Assembly (NCBI GenBank): GCA_902765485.1
Contig: CACWZZ010000020.1
Coordinates: 1 to 59,397, forward strand
Source of the DNA: an uncultured Bacteroidales bacterium
GTDB taxonomy: Bacteria; Bacteroidota; Bacteroidia; Bacteroidales; Paludibacteraceae
Direction of reading: 5' to 3'
Length of the DNA stretch: 59,397 bases
A model generated the notes under the pieces. That model did no database searches, was not told the origin of the DNA, and was given only the letters and a program-made list of their open reading frames with translations. Positions within the stretch are counted from its first letter, which is position 1; each line of letters starts with the position of its first letter. The position numbers and the translations under genes were made by a program. This document shows positions 1-8,800 of the stretch, one piece after another.

Positions 1-538
1 ACGGTTTCTTCAGTTTCAAGGCCGTCAGCTTCAGATCAACCGATGCCACGGGTTTATTCTCTGCATCGTACACCGTATAGTCTTCTAAGGTAGCATATAG
101 CTGGGTATCTATCGTATCGGTTCGCAGCTCCGTTCCATTCCACGCGACGCGGTTGTCGTCCACAAACTGATAGAGGCTGTCGGTGGTCTTCAGTGGCAGC
201 AGTTGAACGGTTTGGGCATCCGAGAAATCACTCTGGAACGCACGCTGTATCTCGAAATAGTCGCCCTGAATCAGATCCTTGGCCGCCGGATATTTGGTAC
301 TCCAGGTGATTACACTTGCGCCGGTATAGCTGCCGTAATCATCCTGCTGCGCCGTCGCTTTGAAATCATAGATACGGTGGTACGCCGGAACATGTACGGC
401 ATTAGAATGAATGGTCTCTATATCTCCGGTGTCCTCGTTGCGATAGACCCTGAACGTGGCATCAAACGCGTAGTACCCCGAGTCGGAAGTAGGTACATAC
501 ATCGTACCGCTGTTCTCCTGGATTTGCACCGTTTCACT
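1..538 (-). CDS. Downstream part of a frameshifted secreted protein (runs off the left edge)
   Basis: Minus-strand reading frame open from about 538 to the window edge with no start codon of its own. It begins SETVQIQENSGTMYVPTSDS and continues as a beta-rich extracellular sequence with segments such as FEIQRAFQSDFSDAQ. It continues the protein encoded at 534-1148 after a +1 change of frame, since that frame stops at TGA 534-536 while this one is already open through the same bases. The style resembles the N-terminal half of the giant protein at 5746-11280. The 3' end, where a T9SS tail would be expected, lies outside the window. The function is not recognised beyond a secreted, probably cell-surface protein. 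Confidence 0.6.
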
Positions 539-1148
539 GGAAAGCGGATGGGTAGGTGGTGGAGAACTCGAAGAGCGGCGAGTAGTCAGCCTTGGTGGAA
601 GCGCGCTTGCGGATATCCGTTTGGATGGAGATCTTGAATTTCTTGTTATTGAGCACTGCAGGCGGATACCAATCAAACTCCAGGATCGTCACGCGCTTGC
701 AGTCGTCATCCGCCTGCTGCTTGAGATCGATGGTCGTCCAACCGCCAGTGAACTCAATCTGAGGGCGATTGCCGTTATACTCATTGGTCACGACAATCAC
801 GCCGCCCTTGGTATGATGATCATCGGAGCCGCGCCACATCCATACGCGGGCGTTACCCTTGTCGTTATCCTCGCGGTTGACACCCAAGGCAGGACCGCCC
901 ACACTCAGGAACCCCTCGACGGACTCGCCCAGCACCTGCCAGCGAACGACCGTATTGGCTGAATCCAGATGGTAGTCATTCCAGTTACCATGTGCCCATA
1001 CGGGGATCTTAAAGTGAATCGAATTGCGGCCGTTGCTATAGACCTGGTAGTGACGCTGCACCTCCAGATAGTCGTTCGCCTGTACGTTGGAGACAACTCC
1101 CGGTAACATCGTACCAAGTACCAGGATTAATAAGTAGATTCTTTTCAT
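534..1148 (-). CDS. Secreted protein N-terminal part, frameshifted
   Basis: 204 aa. Residues 1-25 form a Sec signal peptide (MKRIYLLILVLGTMLPGVVS, cleavage after VQA). The mature part has aromatic, glycine-rich segments (VWAHGNWNDYHLD, VWMWRGSDDHH). It stops at TGA 534-536, but the next frame continues without a stop to the window edge, so the natural product is much longer. The gene has its own promoter at 1274-1304 and a leader of about 118 bases. It looks like a paralogue of the start of the giant protein at 5746-11280. It may be a pseudogene, a sequencing error, or a site of +1 recoding; the sequence alone cannot decide. Confidence 0.7.
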   Translation of the reverse strand: MKRIYLLILVLGTMLPGVVSNVQANDYLEVQRHYQVYSNGRNSIHFKIPVWAHGNWNDYHLDSANTVVRWQVLGESVEGFLSVGGPALGVNREDNDKGNARVWMWRGSDDHHTKGGVIVVTNEYNGNRPQIEFTGGWTTIDLKQQADDDCKRVTILEFDWYPPAVLNNKKFKISIQTDIRKRASTKADYSPLFEFSTTYPSAFQ

Positions 1149-1273
1149 ATTATTGTGTTTTTTTAGATTTTCATCAAAAAACGGCGGCTGGCATAGTTGT
1201 CAGACACCGTTTAAACGTTGCAAAATCGATTCATGTGAAGGTAAGTAAGCATACTCAATTCCAAAAATCGCTG

Positions 1274-1304
1274 CAAAGGTAAAACTTTTTTCGGAATTAC
1301 GCAA
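1274..1304 (-). promoter_or_regulatory. Bacteroidota promoter for the gene at 1148
   Basis: On the minus strand, the -33 TTG is at 1302-1304 and the -7 TACCTTTG at 1274-1281, spaced by 20 bases. Confidence 0.75.
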
Positions 1305-1418
1305 GGATTTTCGTAAAAAAGCGTATAAATCACAAAATAATTTGCGTATGTGGGATTTTTGCGGTGCGTTTCGCGTGCTTGGGAATGCCGTTGACAATAA
1401 TTCTTTTTTTAGACAAAA

Positions 1419-1450
1419 AACAGACCCGCGAAAACATTCGCGAGCCTGTT
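1419..1450 (-). terminator. Rho-independent terminator after the giant gene
   Basis: Minus-strand hairpin with arms AACAGGCTCGCGAA and TTTTCGCGGGTCTGTT (few mismatches), followed by a T run. It lies about 35 bases after the stop at 1485. Confidence 0.75.
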
Positions 1451-1484
1451 TACTGACGCTTTAACAACTTAACACTTTAACGGT

Positions 1485-4400
1485 TTAACGCACTTCAGCG
1501 CCTAAGATGTTGAATACCTTGCCATCGGGATGGATGAGATAGATATGGTCGTTGATAAGCACCTTGCGCACCTTGGTACTTGGTACTTGGTCACTTGGTA
1601 CTTTGTCACTTGGTACTTGGTCACTTGGTACTTCCTCAATGCCCTCCGTGGCATTGAGTTGTATCACATATGGTTCCCACGGGGTACCGATATGGTTGTC
1701 GGAGACGAAGGTGAGGGTCTTGTCTATGACTCTCTCTTCACCATTGATGACGGTACGGAGCTCCATCGCCTGGCCTGCGCCGTCGCCGGCAATGACGAGG
1801 TAATAGAGGCTGTCGGTATGCGCACGTACCGCTCCGCGGCACTCACCGCCGATGTACGCCGCTATCTCGCATGTATCCACTACCGCCTCGCCGTCCATCA
1901 GACGGATCGTCATCGTCATGTTGCTCGGATAGGCACTGTACGCCCTTTGTACTTTGTACTTGGTACTTTGTCCCTTGGTACTTGCCATCAACTTCCGCTG
2001 CATATGGCTGACGGAGGAGGAGAGGGTCGGATAGACGAAGGACTTAGCCGTGCTGTCGGTGCTGTAATAGAGGTAGCCGTGGCCCGGTTCGAGCGCGGTG
2101 AGCGTGCCTTCCCAGCCGTAGAGGTCATAGACGGAAACGCCTGTCTGCGACTTGATGATGTCGCCCCACTTGGGCTGCACGCCCGCAAGGGCTTCGTCCA
2201 CCGTCATGGTTGACAGCGGCGTATAAGGCAACCAGTTCCAACCCTGCTCTATTCGTACTTCCATCGAGTCGGAAGGCAGCCGCTTGCCGCTAACGGAGAG
2301 CTGCGGGTCGAGGGTGGCGTTCGCCGTCTTGGTCGTCCGCAGGATACGCAGTTTGTACATCCTGTTCACCGCAAGCTTCAGCGGACCGTTGAAGATCGAG
2401 CCGGAGCTCTGGCTGAAGGTCTCCTGATCCTTGACAAGAACGTTCCAGCCCTTGTATTGGGGCGTGAAGACGAGGTCGCAGTACACCGACGGCGGCTCTA
2501 CGCCGAAGGCGATCCAGTTCCAGTTCTCGTGTACCGGAATGAGCTGCTCCACGCGGTCGGACTTGGTCCAGATAGCCGGTGTGTTGAAATTACCGATCAT
2601 CGTGTCCTGACGGAAAATCACTTGGTCACTTGGTACTTGGTAACTTGGTACTTGGTCACTTGGTACTTGTATATTCGCATCGGTATAGGCGATGCCTTTG
2701 GAGGCATCCCAGATACGGAAGGAGACGGGTTGGTTCTGGTCGGCGTCGGGAGTGTCGGAGCCGTAGATGATCAGGGTCTCGTACGCCGCGCCGCGTATCT
2801 TCTTCGGTGCAGCCACGCCGCGGCACTCGCCGCCGATGAAGGCAGCCACCATGCTCTCGGGGTTCTCCATCAGGATACCGCTGAGGTAAACCTGTCCGAT
2901 GATGGTCATGGAGTGGTCGTACTTGGTCGGGTCAACGGTCCAGTTAGGCGTCTCGCCGCGCACTTTCATGACGATACGGAGCGGTTCGAGGATGCCCTTG
3001 TTGCCCTGCACGCCTATCGTCGCTTCGTAGTTGCCTACCGGTACGAGCGGATTGACCGCAAAGCGCAACACTTTGGTCTTGAGCGGCTGGACATCGCTGA
3101 CGGCTGAAGGCTGATAGCTGACGGCTTCGTCGTTTACCAGACTCAGCCACGTCGGCATGTTCTCCACCGTGTAGTACTCGGTCTGACCGGACTTGTTCTC
3201 GATGGTCACATCGAAGGTGTAGTCCTCGCCGTACTGCTTGGTGATATTGACGGAGTCTTTACCCCAGAGGAGTGTGTTCTGCTGCACGTAGGCTGTCCAT
3301 TTGATCGGCTCGGAGGTGTTGCCGTTGAGGTCGTGTACATCCGTCAGGGTGATGTTGAGCGTCGTGCCCTCCAGGTCGCGCGCGGTGACTTCCGTTTCAG
3401 CGAGATTGATGACCACCTTGCGCTCGGACGCTACCGGCATTGCCGTGAGAACGGTCTCGGAGGGTGCGCGCTTGAGCGGCGGGGTGTTGGCTACATACGT
3501 ATGACGAGTGGACTGCATATCGCCCGCATTGCCGTAGATGGAGACGGGTGCCATGTTCTGCAGCGTGAAGCCCTTGGTGTCCACGCCGTTGATGGTGCTG
3601 TCTTTCTCAAACGGATAGTACCCCACTAAGCCCTGCGAATAGACCTTGGCGGTGTCGATGGTGTTGTACATATTGCTCAAAAGCCTGTCTTCGGAGAGCG
3701 TAGCTTTCCATATACGCACCTCATCGATGAAGGCATACTCCGCGTTCTTGGCGAAGACGAGTGCCGAGCCGCTCAGGTTCGGTACATCCGCCTCGGCGAT
3801 GACGGCAGTGCGTGCCCCGTCGAGGTAGAACGAAGCCGCCTGTCCGCGTACCACGTTGAGCGCGAAGTGGTGCCAGCCATAGACGATCTCCGGGAAATCA
3901 GTATGGGAGGCTACTGTCCGTGACTTCAAGCCGTAGTCCAACACGAGGTTCTGCGCCGTGTCGTAGCGCAGGCAGAGCTTCTCGGACTGCGCCTGCAGGT
4001 CGCCTGCCACGGAAGGCACGGCGGTCTCGAAGACGGTATCTGTTCCTATCGTCGGATAATACCATAGCTCGATGGCATAGCTGTCGTTGAAGCCGGTGGT
4101 GATGTGCGAGATGTCCGCCTGCATGCCGGCGGTGCTGTCCATACGGGCGGAGAGGTTTTTGCTGAGGATGTCCCATGCGTCTTTGCCGGTGAAGTTATGC
4201 GTGCGGCGTGTGTCTGCCGCCACGAAGCCGTGACCCTCGTTCATGTGCCAGTAGTTGGTCAGACCGTAGGTGTAGGTGTCTTTGGACACATACTTGTCGG
4301 TTTTCGCTTCCTTCAGGTCGCGGAAGATATTGTAGATCGCGAGGTCGTGGATGTTCGCGTCGATAGGACCGAGGTACAGGTAGTTGTCGTCGCGGTAGTC

Positions 4401-5813
4401 CGCTTTGTCTATCTCTACCTCCGAGACGGTCTGTCCGGTGAACAGGTCAAGGGTCGTCGTGTCGTACTGCGCTACCATGTTGAAGAGCATGGAGTCGGCG
4501 CGGTAGTTCATGGCGACGAACATCCATTCGTCCATCGGAACGGCTTTCTCGGAAGTGTATTTGGCGCCGGCGATATTGACTACCACATAGCCGTTCGGGT
4601 CTATCGAGAGCCCGAAGTTGCCATCCCCTTTCCCTTGGTGCAGGATAGTGCCGCTTTCGTGGGGGTTGAGCCAGAACTCCATAGCGAAGTTACCGCTGAG
4701 GAAGAGCGGGTTGTCCGTCCTCACCTCTTCGCCGTAAGGTCTGAGCCGCATCGACACCTCATGGTCGATCGGCTTGCCGTTCAGCCGGGCGGTAATCACG
4801 ATATTGGAGCTGCCCACATAGCCGGGGATGATGTCCTCGTTGAACTCTACCGAGAGCTGCTCGCCTATACCTAATATACCGTTCGCAGGCGCAGGCGTGT
4901 AAAGCGGACGCGGACGTTTCATATCTTTGATGACGGTCACCACGTCGCTGTAGGCGCGTATCGGGTCCTTGCCGTAAGGCGTGGTGGTGTACGCGCGGAA
5001 CTCATACTTGCCCTCGGGGTAATAGATGTCCTGGAGCATGTCGAGCGTCATCCACAGGTCGCCCTCCGTGGGCAGGAGCGTGCGGTTGGAGCCCGCCGTG
5101 TCCGTCACACTCGTTGCCCAGGCGTAGAGGTCACTCCACTGGGTGTTGCCCGCGAAGCGGTACTGCACGCCTATCTCCTTCAGATTGCGGAAATGGCGGT
5201 TGAAGCCCGACAGCTTGAGCTGCAGTTTGCCGTTGCCCGTCGTCACGTCAGTGTTGAGCACCGGGTTCTCCGCCGTCAGGGTCACCGGAGAGGACGAGGG
5301 CTGGAAGTGTACGCTCAGCAGTACCTTGTCGTAGATAACATTCGGCTGGTACTGCGACATGAACCATATCTCGATGCTGTCGTAGTCGAGGATCGACTCG
5401 TCGGTCTGACGGATGGAAATCACTTTCTGCGCAGTCTCGTTCTGGTTCAGGAGGATAGAGCGTCCGTTAACGGGCGTGCCGTCCATGAGGATCTCCAGAC
5501 CTTTCCGGTTCGTGCTCTCCGAGATACCGAAGTCGTAGCAGAAGTTCCTGCCTTGGTTGGAGTTGCTCATGTTGGAGCAGTAGAGCACGGCGTTCACGCT
5601 CTGCCCGGCGGGGATGTCGGTCAGGGTAAGGCTCTTGCCGGGATTGCCGGTGCCGTCGCCGATGCTGATACGCGGTTCCTCCATCCGTACAGAACCGTTG
5701 CCTAAAGGCAGAGGCTGCCCGTTGGGCTTGTAGTAATGGGTCGAATCAGCCGGCTCGTAGGGGTTGTAGGTCTGACCGCCGAAGAGGGTCCGCATCGCGG
5801 TTGCCGTCAGCAA
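1485..5813 (-). CDS. Giant T9SS-secreted LamG protein, C-terminal part
   Basis: 1442 aa. It has no plausible start or signal peptide and overlaps the end of the 5746-11280 frame by 68 bases, so it is the second part of one protein of about 3260 aa split by a +1 frame change near 5785-5800. Two LamG/concanavalin-like domains are visible around residues 360-500 and 560-720. A BACON/Ig-like module follows near 870-990 (THE TVENMPTWLSL region). The last 30 residues (KVLINDHIYLIHPDGKVFNI) match a T9SS type A sorting tail. The chain contains four repeat elements: VSYQPSAVSDVQP (3097-3126), VPSDQVPSYQVPSDQV (2617-2670), TKGQSTKYKVQ (1943-1984) and VPSDQVPSDKVPSDQVPS just before the sorting tail (1571-1633). 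It is probably a surface adhesin or glycan-binding protein. Confidence 0.8.
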   Translation of the reverse strand: MLTATAMRTLFGGQTYNPYEPADSTHYYKPNGQPLPLGNGSVRMEEPRISIGDGTGNPGKSLTLTDIPAGQSVNAVLYCSNMSNSNQGRNFCYDFGISESTNRKGLEILMDGTPVNGRSILLNQNETAQKVISIRQTDESILDYDSIEIWFMSQYQPNVIYDKVLLSVHFQPSSSPVTLTAENPVLNTDVTTGNGKLQLKLSGFNRHFRNLKEIGVQYRFAGNTQWSDLYAWATSVTDTAGSNRTLLPTEGDLWMTLDMLQDIYYPEGKYEFRAYTTTPYGKDPIRAYSDVVTVIKDMKRPRPLYTPAPANGILGIGEQLSVEFNEDIIPGYVGSSNIVITARLNGKPIDHEVSMRLRPYGEEVRTDNPLFLSGNFAMEFWLNPHESGTILHQGKGDGNFGLSIDPNGYVVVNIAGAKYTSEKAVPMDEWMFVAMNYRADSMLFNMVAQYDTTTLDLFTGQTVSEVEIDKADYRDDNYLYLGPIDANIHDLAIYNIFRDLKEAKTDKYVSKDTYTYGLTNYWHMNEGHGFVAADTRRTHNFTGKDAWDILSKNLSARMDSTAGMQADISHITTGFNDSYAIELWYYPTIGTDTVFETAVPSVAGDLQAQSEKLCLRYDTAQNLVLDYGLKSRTVASHTDFPEIVYGWHHFALNVVRGQAASFYLDGARTAVIAEADVPNLSGSALVFAKNAEYAFIDEVRIWKATLSEDRLLSNMYNTIDTAKVYSQGLVGYYPFEKDSTINGVDTKGFTLQNMAPVSIYGNAGDMQSTRHTYVANTPPLKRAPSETVLTAMPVASERKVVINLAETEVTARDLEGTTLNITLTDVHDLNGNTSEPIKWTAYVQQNTLLWGKDSVNITKQYGEDYTFDVTIENKSGQTEYYTVENMPTWLSLVNDEAVSYQPSAVSDVQPLKTKVLRFAVNPLVPVGNYEATIGVQGNKGILEPLRIVMKVRGETPNWTVDPTKYDHSMTIIGQVYLSGILMENPESMVAAFIGGECRGVAAPKKIRGAAYETLIIYGSDTPDADQNQPVSFRIWDASKGIAYTDANIQVPSDQVPSYQVPSDQVIFRQDTMIGNFNTPAIWTKSDRVEQLIPVHENWNWIAFGVEPPSVYCDLVFTPQYKGWNVLVKDQETFSQSSGSIFNGPLKLAVNRMYKLRILRTTKTANATLDPQLSVSGKRLPSDSMEVRIEQGWNWLPYTPLSTMTVDEALAGVQPKWGDIIKSQTGVSVYDLYGWEGTLTALEPGHGYLYYSTDSTAKSFVYPTLSSSVSHMQRKLMASTKGQSTKYKVQRAYSAYPSNMTMTIRLMDGEAVVDTCEIAAYIGGECRGAVRAHTDSLYYLVIAGDGAGQAMELRTVINGEERVIDKTLTFVSDNHIGTPWEPYVIQLNATEGIEEVPSDQVPSDKVPSDQVPSTKVRKVLINDHIYLIHPDGKVFNILGAEVR
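1571..1633 (-). repeat. Family A repeat, four units
   Basis: Tandem 15-bp unit ACTTGGTACTTGGTC with small variations. It is read on the coding strand as VPSDQVPSDKVPS and forms the linker before the T9SS tail of the giant protein. Confidence 0.9.
1943..1984 (-). repeat. Family A repeat
   Basis: A tract of TTTGTACTTGGTACTTTGTC type, read as TKGQSTKYKVQ. This is a different frame from the copy at 1571-1633 in the same gene. Confidence 0.85.
2617..2670 (-). repeat. Family A repeat
   Basis: Three to four 15-bp units read as VPSDQVPSYQVPSDQV in a surface loop of the giant protein. Confidence 0.9.
3097..3126 (-). repeat. Family B repeat
   Basis: CTGACGGCTGAAGGCTGAT type tract. On the coding strand it reads SYQPSAVSD inside the BACON-like module of the giant protein. 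Confidence 0.8.
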
Positions 5814-8800
5814 GAACGTAATCCCACTCGGTATAGTTTGTCGAATCTTTACCCGTTCCGGAGATAGTACCGCCGCCTACTGTGTTCTGCAGGTTTGTTA
5901 TGACACCTACATCTATAAAGTCGCTGATGTTCCAGTTGTTTTTCCAGCCTATTACGGCTTGGATTGTATAGTCTGTCTGAATCTGGTCAAGGCCGGTGGT
6001 GTCGTTGCGGTAGGTGAAGGTGCGGCTGCTACCACCGTCGATGGAGTAGTTCTTCGGCGTCTGGCTGTCCATCACGTTGATCTTTGCCTCCTCGTTTCGC
6101 CGGATGCAGTTTTCCCACGCCTCTATCTGCTCGTTGCACCACTCTACGCTGTCCCGCTCGTCCTTCTCGGGATGCTCCGGACCTACGAAGAGATAAGTGC
6201 CCTTTTCGCCGTAGTTGGAGGCGGAAGGATCAAGCCATGTCAACCATTTGGCGGACTTGCCGTGATTGACGTAGCTCTCGGCTGCCTCCTTCGACGCTAC
6301 TTGCGTGAGGAACTGCTTGCGCTGGCTTTTCCATTTCGGAATCATCACTTTCTCCAATTCGTATTGCGAATAGGCGAACATAGTCTTGATCTGTGTGCCC
6401 AATGCCAATGCGTCCTCCAATACGATTTCGTACTTGCCGCTCTGCACATTCTTCTTGATATGTACCTTCCGGCAGGTGCCGACGAGGATATTATTGGACG
6501 TACCTACATACACATCGCCCATGGCACCTACGTACGGATATTTGTCGCTGGTGGAAATGGATTCCACCGTAGTCTCGATGAACATGGAGTCTTTTTTGTG
6601 CGTATATTTCCAGTTAGACTTCACTCCGGTATTAACATCGGTATGTACTTCACTTGAACTGATAAGGGCTACACCTAATCCTTTTGCGGTAATGACTGTC
6701 GCTCCGGCGAGCCAATCCACCATCAGCGAATGCTCTCCCGATCTCTGATAGGTATAGTATTTCGTTTTGGTAAATACTTTACCTGTCTTGAGGGTGGTCT
6801 TGGAGTTCGCGCCGTACGGGTCACGCAGGATGAACTGCACATTGTCCGGTCCTTGGGTGACGAAGTTGTTACCCGTGGTGAGCGAGCCCAATACCACCGC
6901 GTCCATGCGGAAGGGCGTATAGGTGCGGTCGTCGCGGGTGAGGTTGATATAGAACTGACGCGTGAAGGGCGAGACGATGTTCGGGAAACCTACTGTCCAC
7001 TGCACGCGGGCACGGCCGTTCTTGTCGAGCGTAATCGGGTCGTGCTGCATCTGATAGACCTTACCGGGGGTATATTGCGTGGAGTCCTCCGGTGCATCGT
7101 AGATGACGGACTGGGTGGCACTCATCTCATTGCCGATGACCAGTTCCTGACCGTTGAGGTTCAGCGTATCCGTCACGGGTGCAGCACCGTCGTAGTTGGT
7201 ATATGCCTCGTAGGCGTGGATCGCGTACTCTACAGCATCCAGCATCTGATAGACCGGATAGCCGAAGCGGTAAGCCACAGTGTCGCCATTTATCGTATAG
7301 AGTTGGCGGAGGGTGTCGCTTACTACATCGTCCAGCTTCACGATGATGGAGTCCATACCGAACGCACCGGCGGGATTTCCTACTTGCACCACATCCACTT
7401 GCGGACGGGCGAAATAGGTCTGCACCATCTTGGTGTTGTACGTGTAGTTCAGCGTAACGGAGTCGCCTTGTGCATTGGTCGTCCGGAGAGAATCCGTCCG
7501 CTCTGCTCTCGGGTTGGTCAGGTCGATCTCCGGCAAGCTGGTGAACGCTATTTCTTTGCTGTTCTTGTCTATCTTAATACTCTTGGTGATATATTTGAGC
7601 GGCGGAAGCAGGGCGGAGAACTCGCCTGTCGCCGAGTCCGTGGTGATGGTAATATAGCGGGACAATTCCCCAACACCGGTAGAAGCATGGCTCCGGATAG
7701 ACGCGGTGTCGGAAGCGAAGAAGCGGTCCGTAGTAGCATATTCGGTCACCTTGGGCTGTTGGCGGTTGAAGGAGAGGTTGGCGTTGTTCAGACCGAGGGT
7801 GATGGTCGCCACGCCGATATTGTTCTTCGACAGCCCGAAGCCGACAGGCAGCGTGTCGTTGACCGTACCGCCGCCTATACGACCTGCGAAATTGACAAGC
7901 GTCGAGTCGAAGAAGTCGTACTGCACTTCGTCGGTGAAGTTATAGGTGCCGGTAAGGGGGTACCTGCCGCCGGCTACCATGGTGTGTCCTTCCAGACTTG
8001 CCTCGACGTAGTGCTCGCCGATAGGCACGCTGATGGAATAGCGACCCTCCGCATCGGTCTCTTTCACCTTGCCGTTGGCGGTCACCAACTCGCCGTCGAT
8101 ATAGAAGCGGACGCCCTCGGCAGGGATGTTCGTGCCGGCGTAATAGACATGTCCCCGCATGGGGAAGGAGCTGACGTCCTCAAAGTCGATATTGTTCGCC
8201 GTAAGGGACGAGGGGCTGACAAACATCGAGCGTTTCTCGGGATTGAACCGGTGGATGCCCAACTCGGGCGCAATCTTGTAGTTCGTACCGCCCTGCTGGA
8301 AGGGGATGCCGCGGATGATGTAGTCGCCCTCGCTGTCGGTCAGTCCGTACAGACCGAGGCGCTTCGGCACATCGGTAGTGGGGATCACGTTCGCACCTAC
8401 CTCGGGGTGGTTGAGCTGGTAGATACCTTCCTGGCAGGCTACATCGAAGGCGTATTTCACGACGCGCAGTCCTTCGTCGAGCGGCCAGTAGAGGAACAGA
8501 CCTTTCTCCGTGCCGCCGAGGATACGGCAGTAGTTGTTCTCTATCTCCTTGCGCGGAAGGGCGCGGCTCCATAGGCGCACATCGTCCACGCTGCCGGTGT
8601 AGGCGCTTCCCGCTGCGCGGTTGTCGCCGCCGATGCTGAAGGTCAGCGTTCCGGCGGTCTGGATGGCTTGCCAGCCGCTGTTAGCCACCTGCATACTGTC
8701 GGTGCGCAGGCTGTCCGTGCCCATGTAGAAACGCCACTTGCCGCCGCTATAGACAGCCGAGATATGGGTGAAGTCGGTCGCGGAGAACGTCAGCGAGGGG

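Larger units (their letters stand above)
1149..1484. other. Intergenic region with promoter and terminator
   Basis: 336 bases with no credible gene. It contains the minus promoter for the gene starting at 1148 and the minus terminator of the giant gene ending at 1485. Next to that gene's end is a TTAAC-type tract (1459-1490) resembling the one at 32225-32256. Confidence 0.7.

Noticed and set aside
1200-1397. Small minus-strand frame between the two secreted-protein genes
   Set aside because: It spans the promoter of the gene at 1148 and has no protein-like features.
1571-2670. Tandem repeats that could suggest a CRISPR array
   Set aside because: Units are contiguous without unique spacers, lie inside an open frame, and no cas genes are present.
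6730-8574. Long plus-strand open frame (614 codons) opposite the giant gene
   Set aside because: No domain, no promoter, composition of an antisense shadow; the minus frame has LamG and FN3-like domains.
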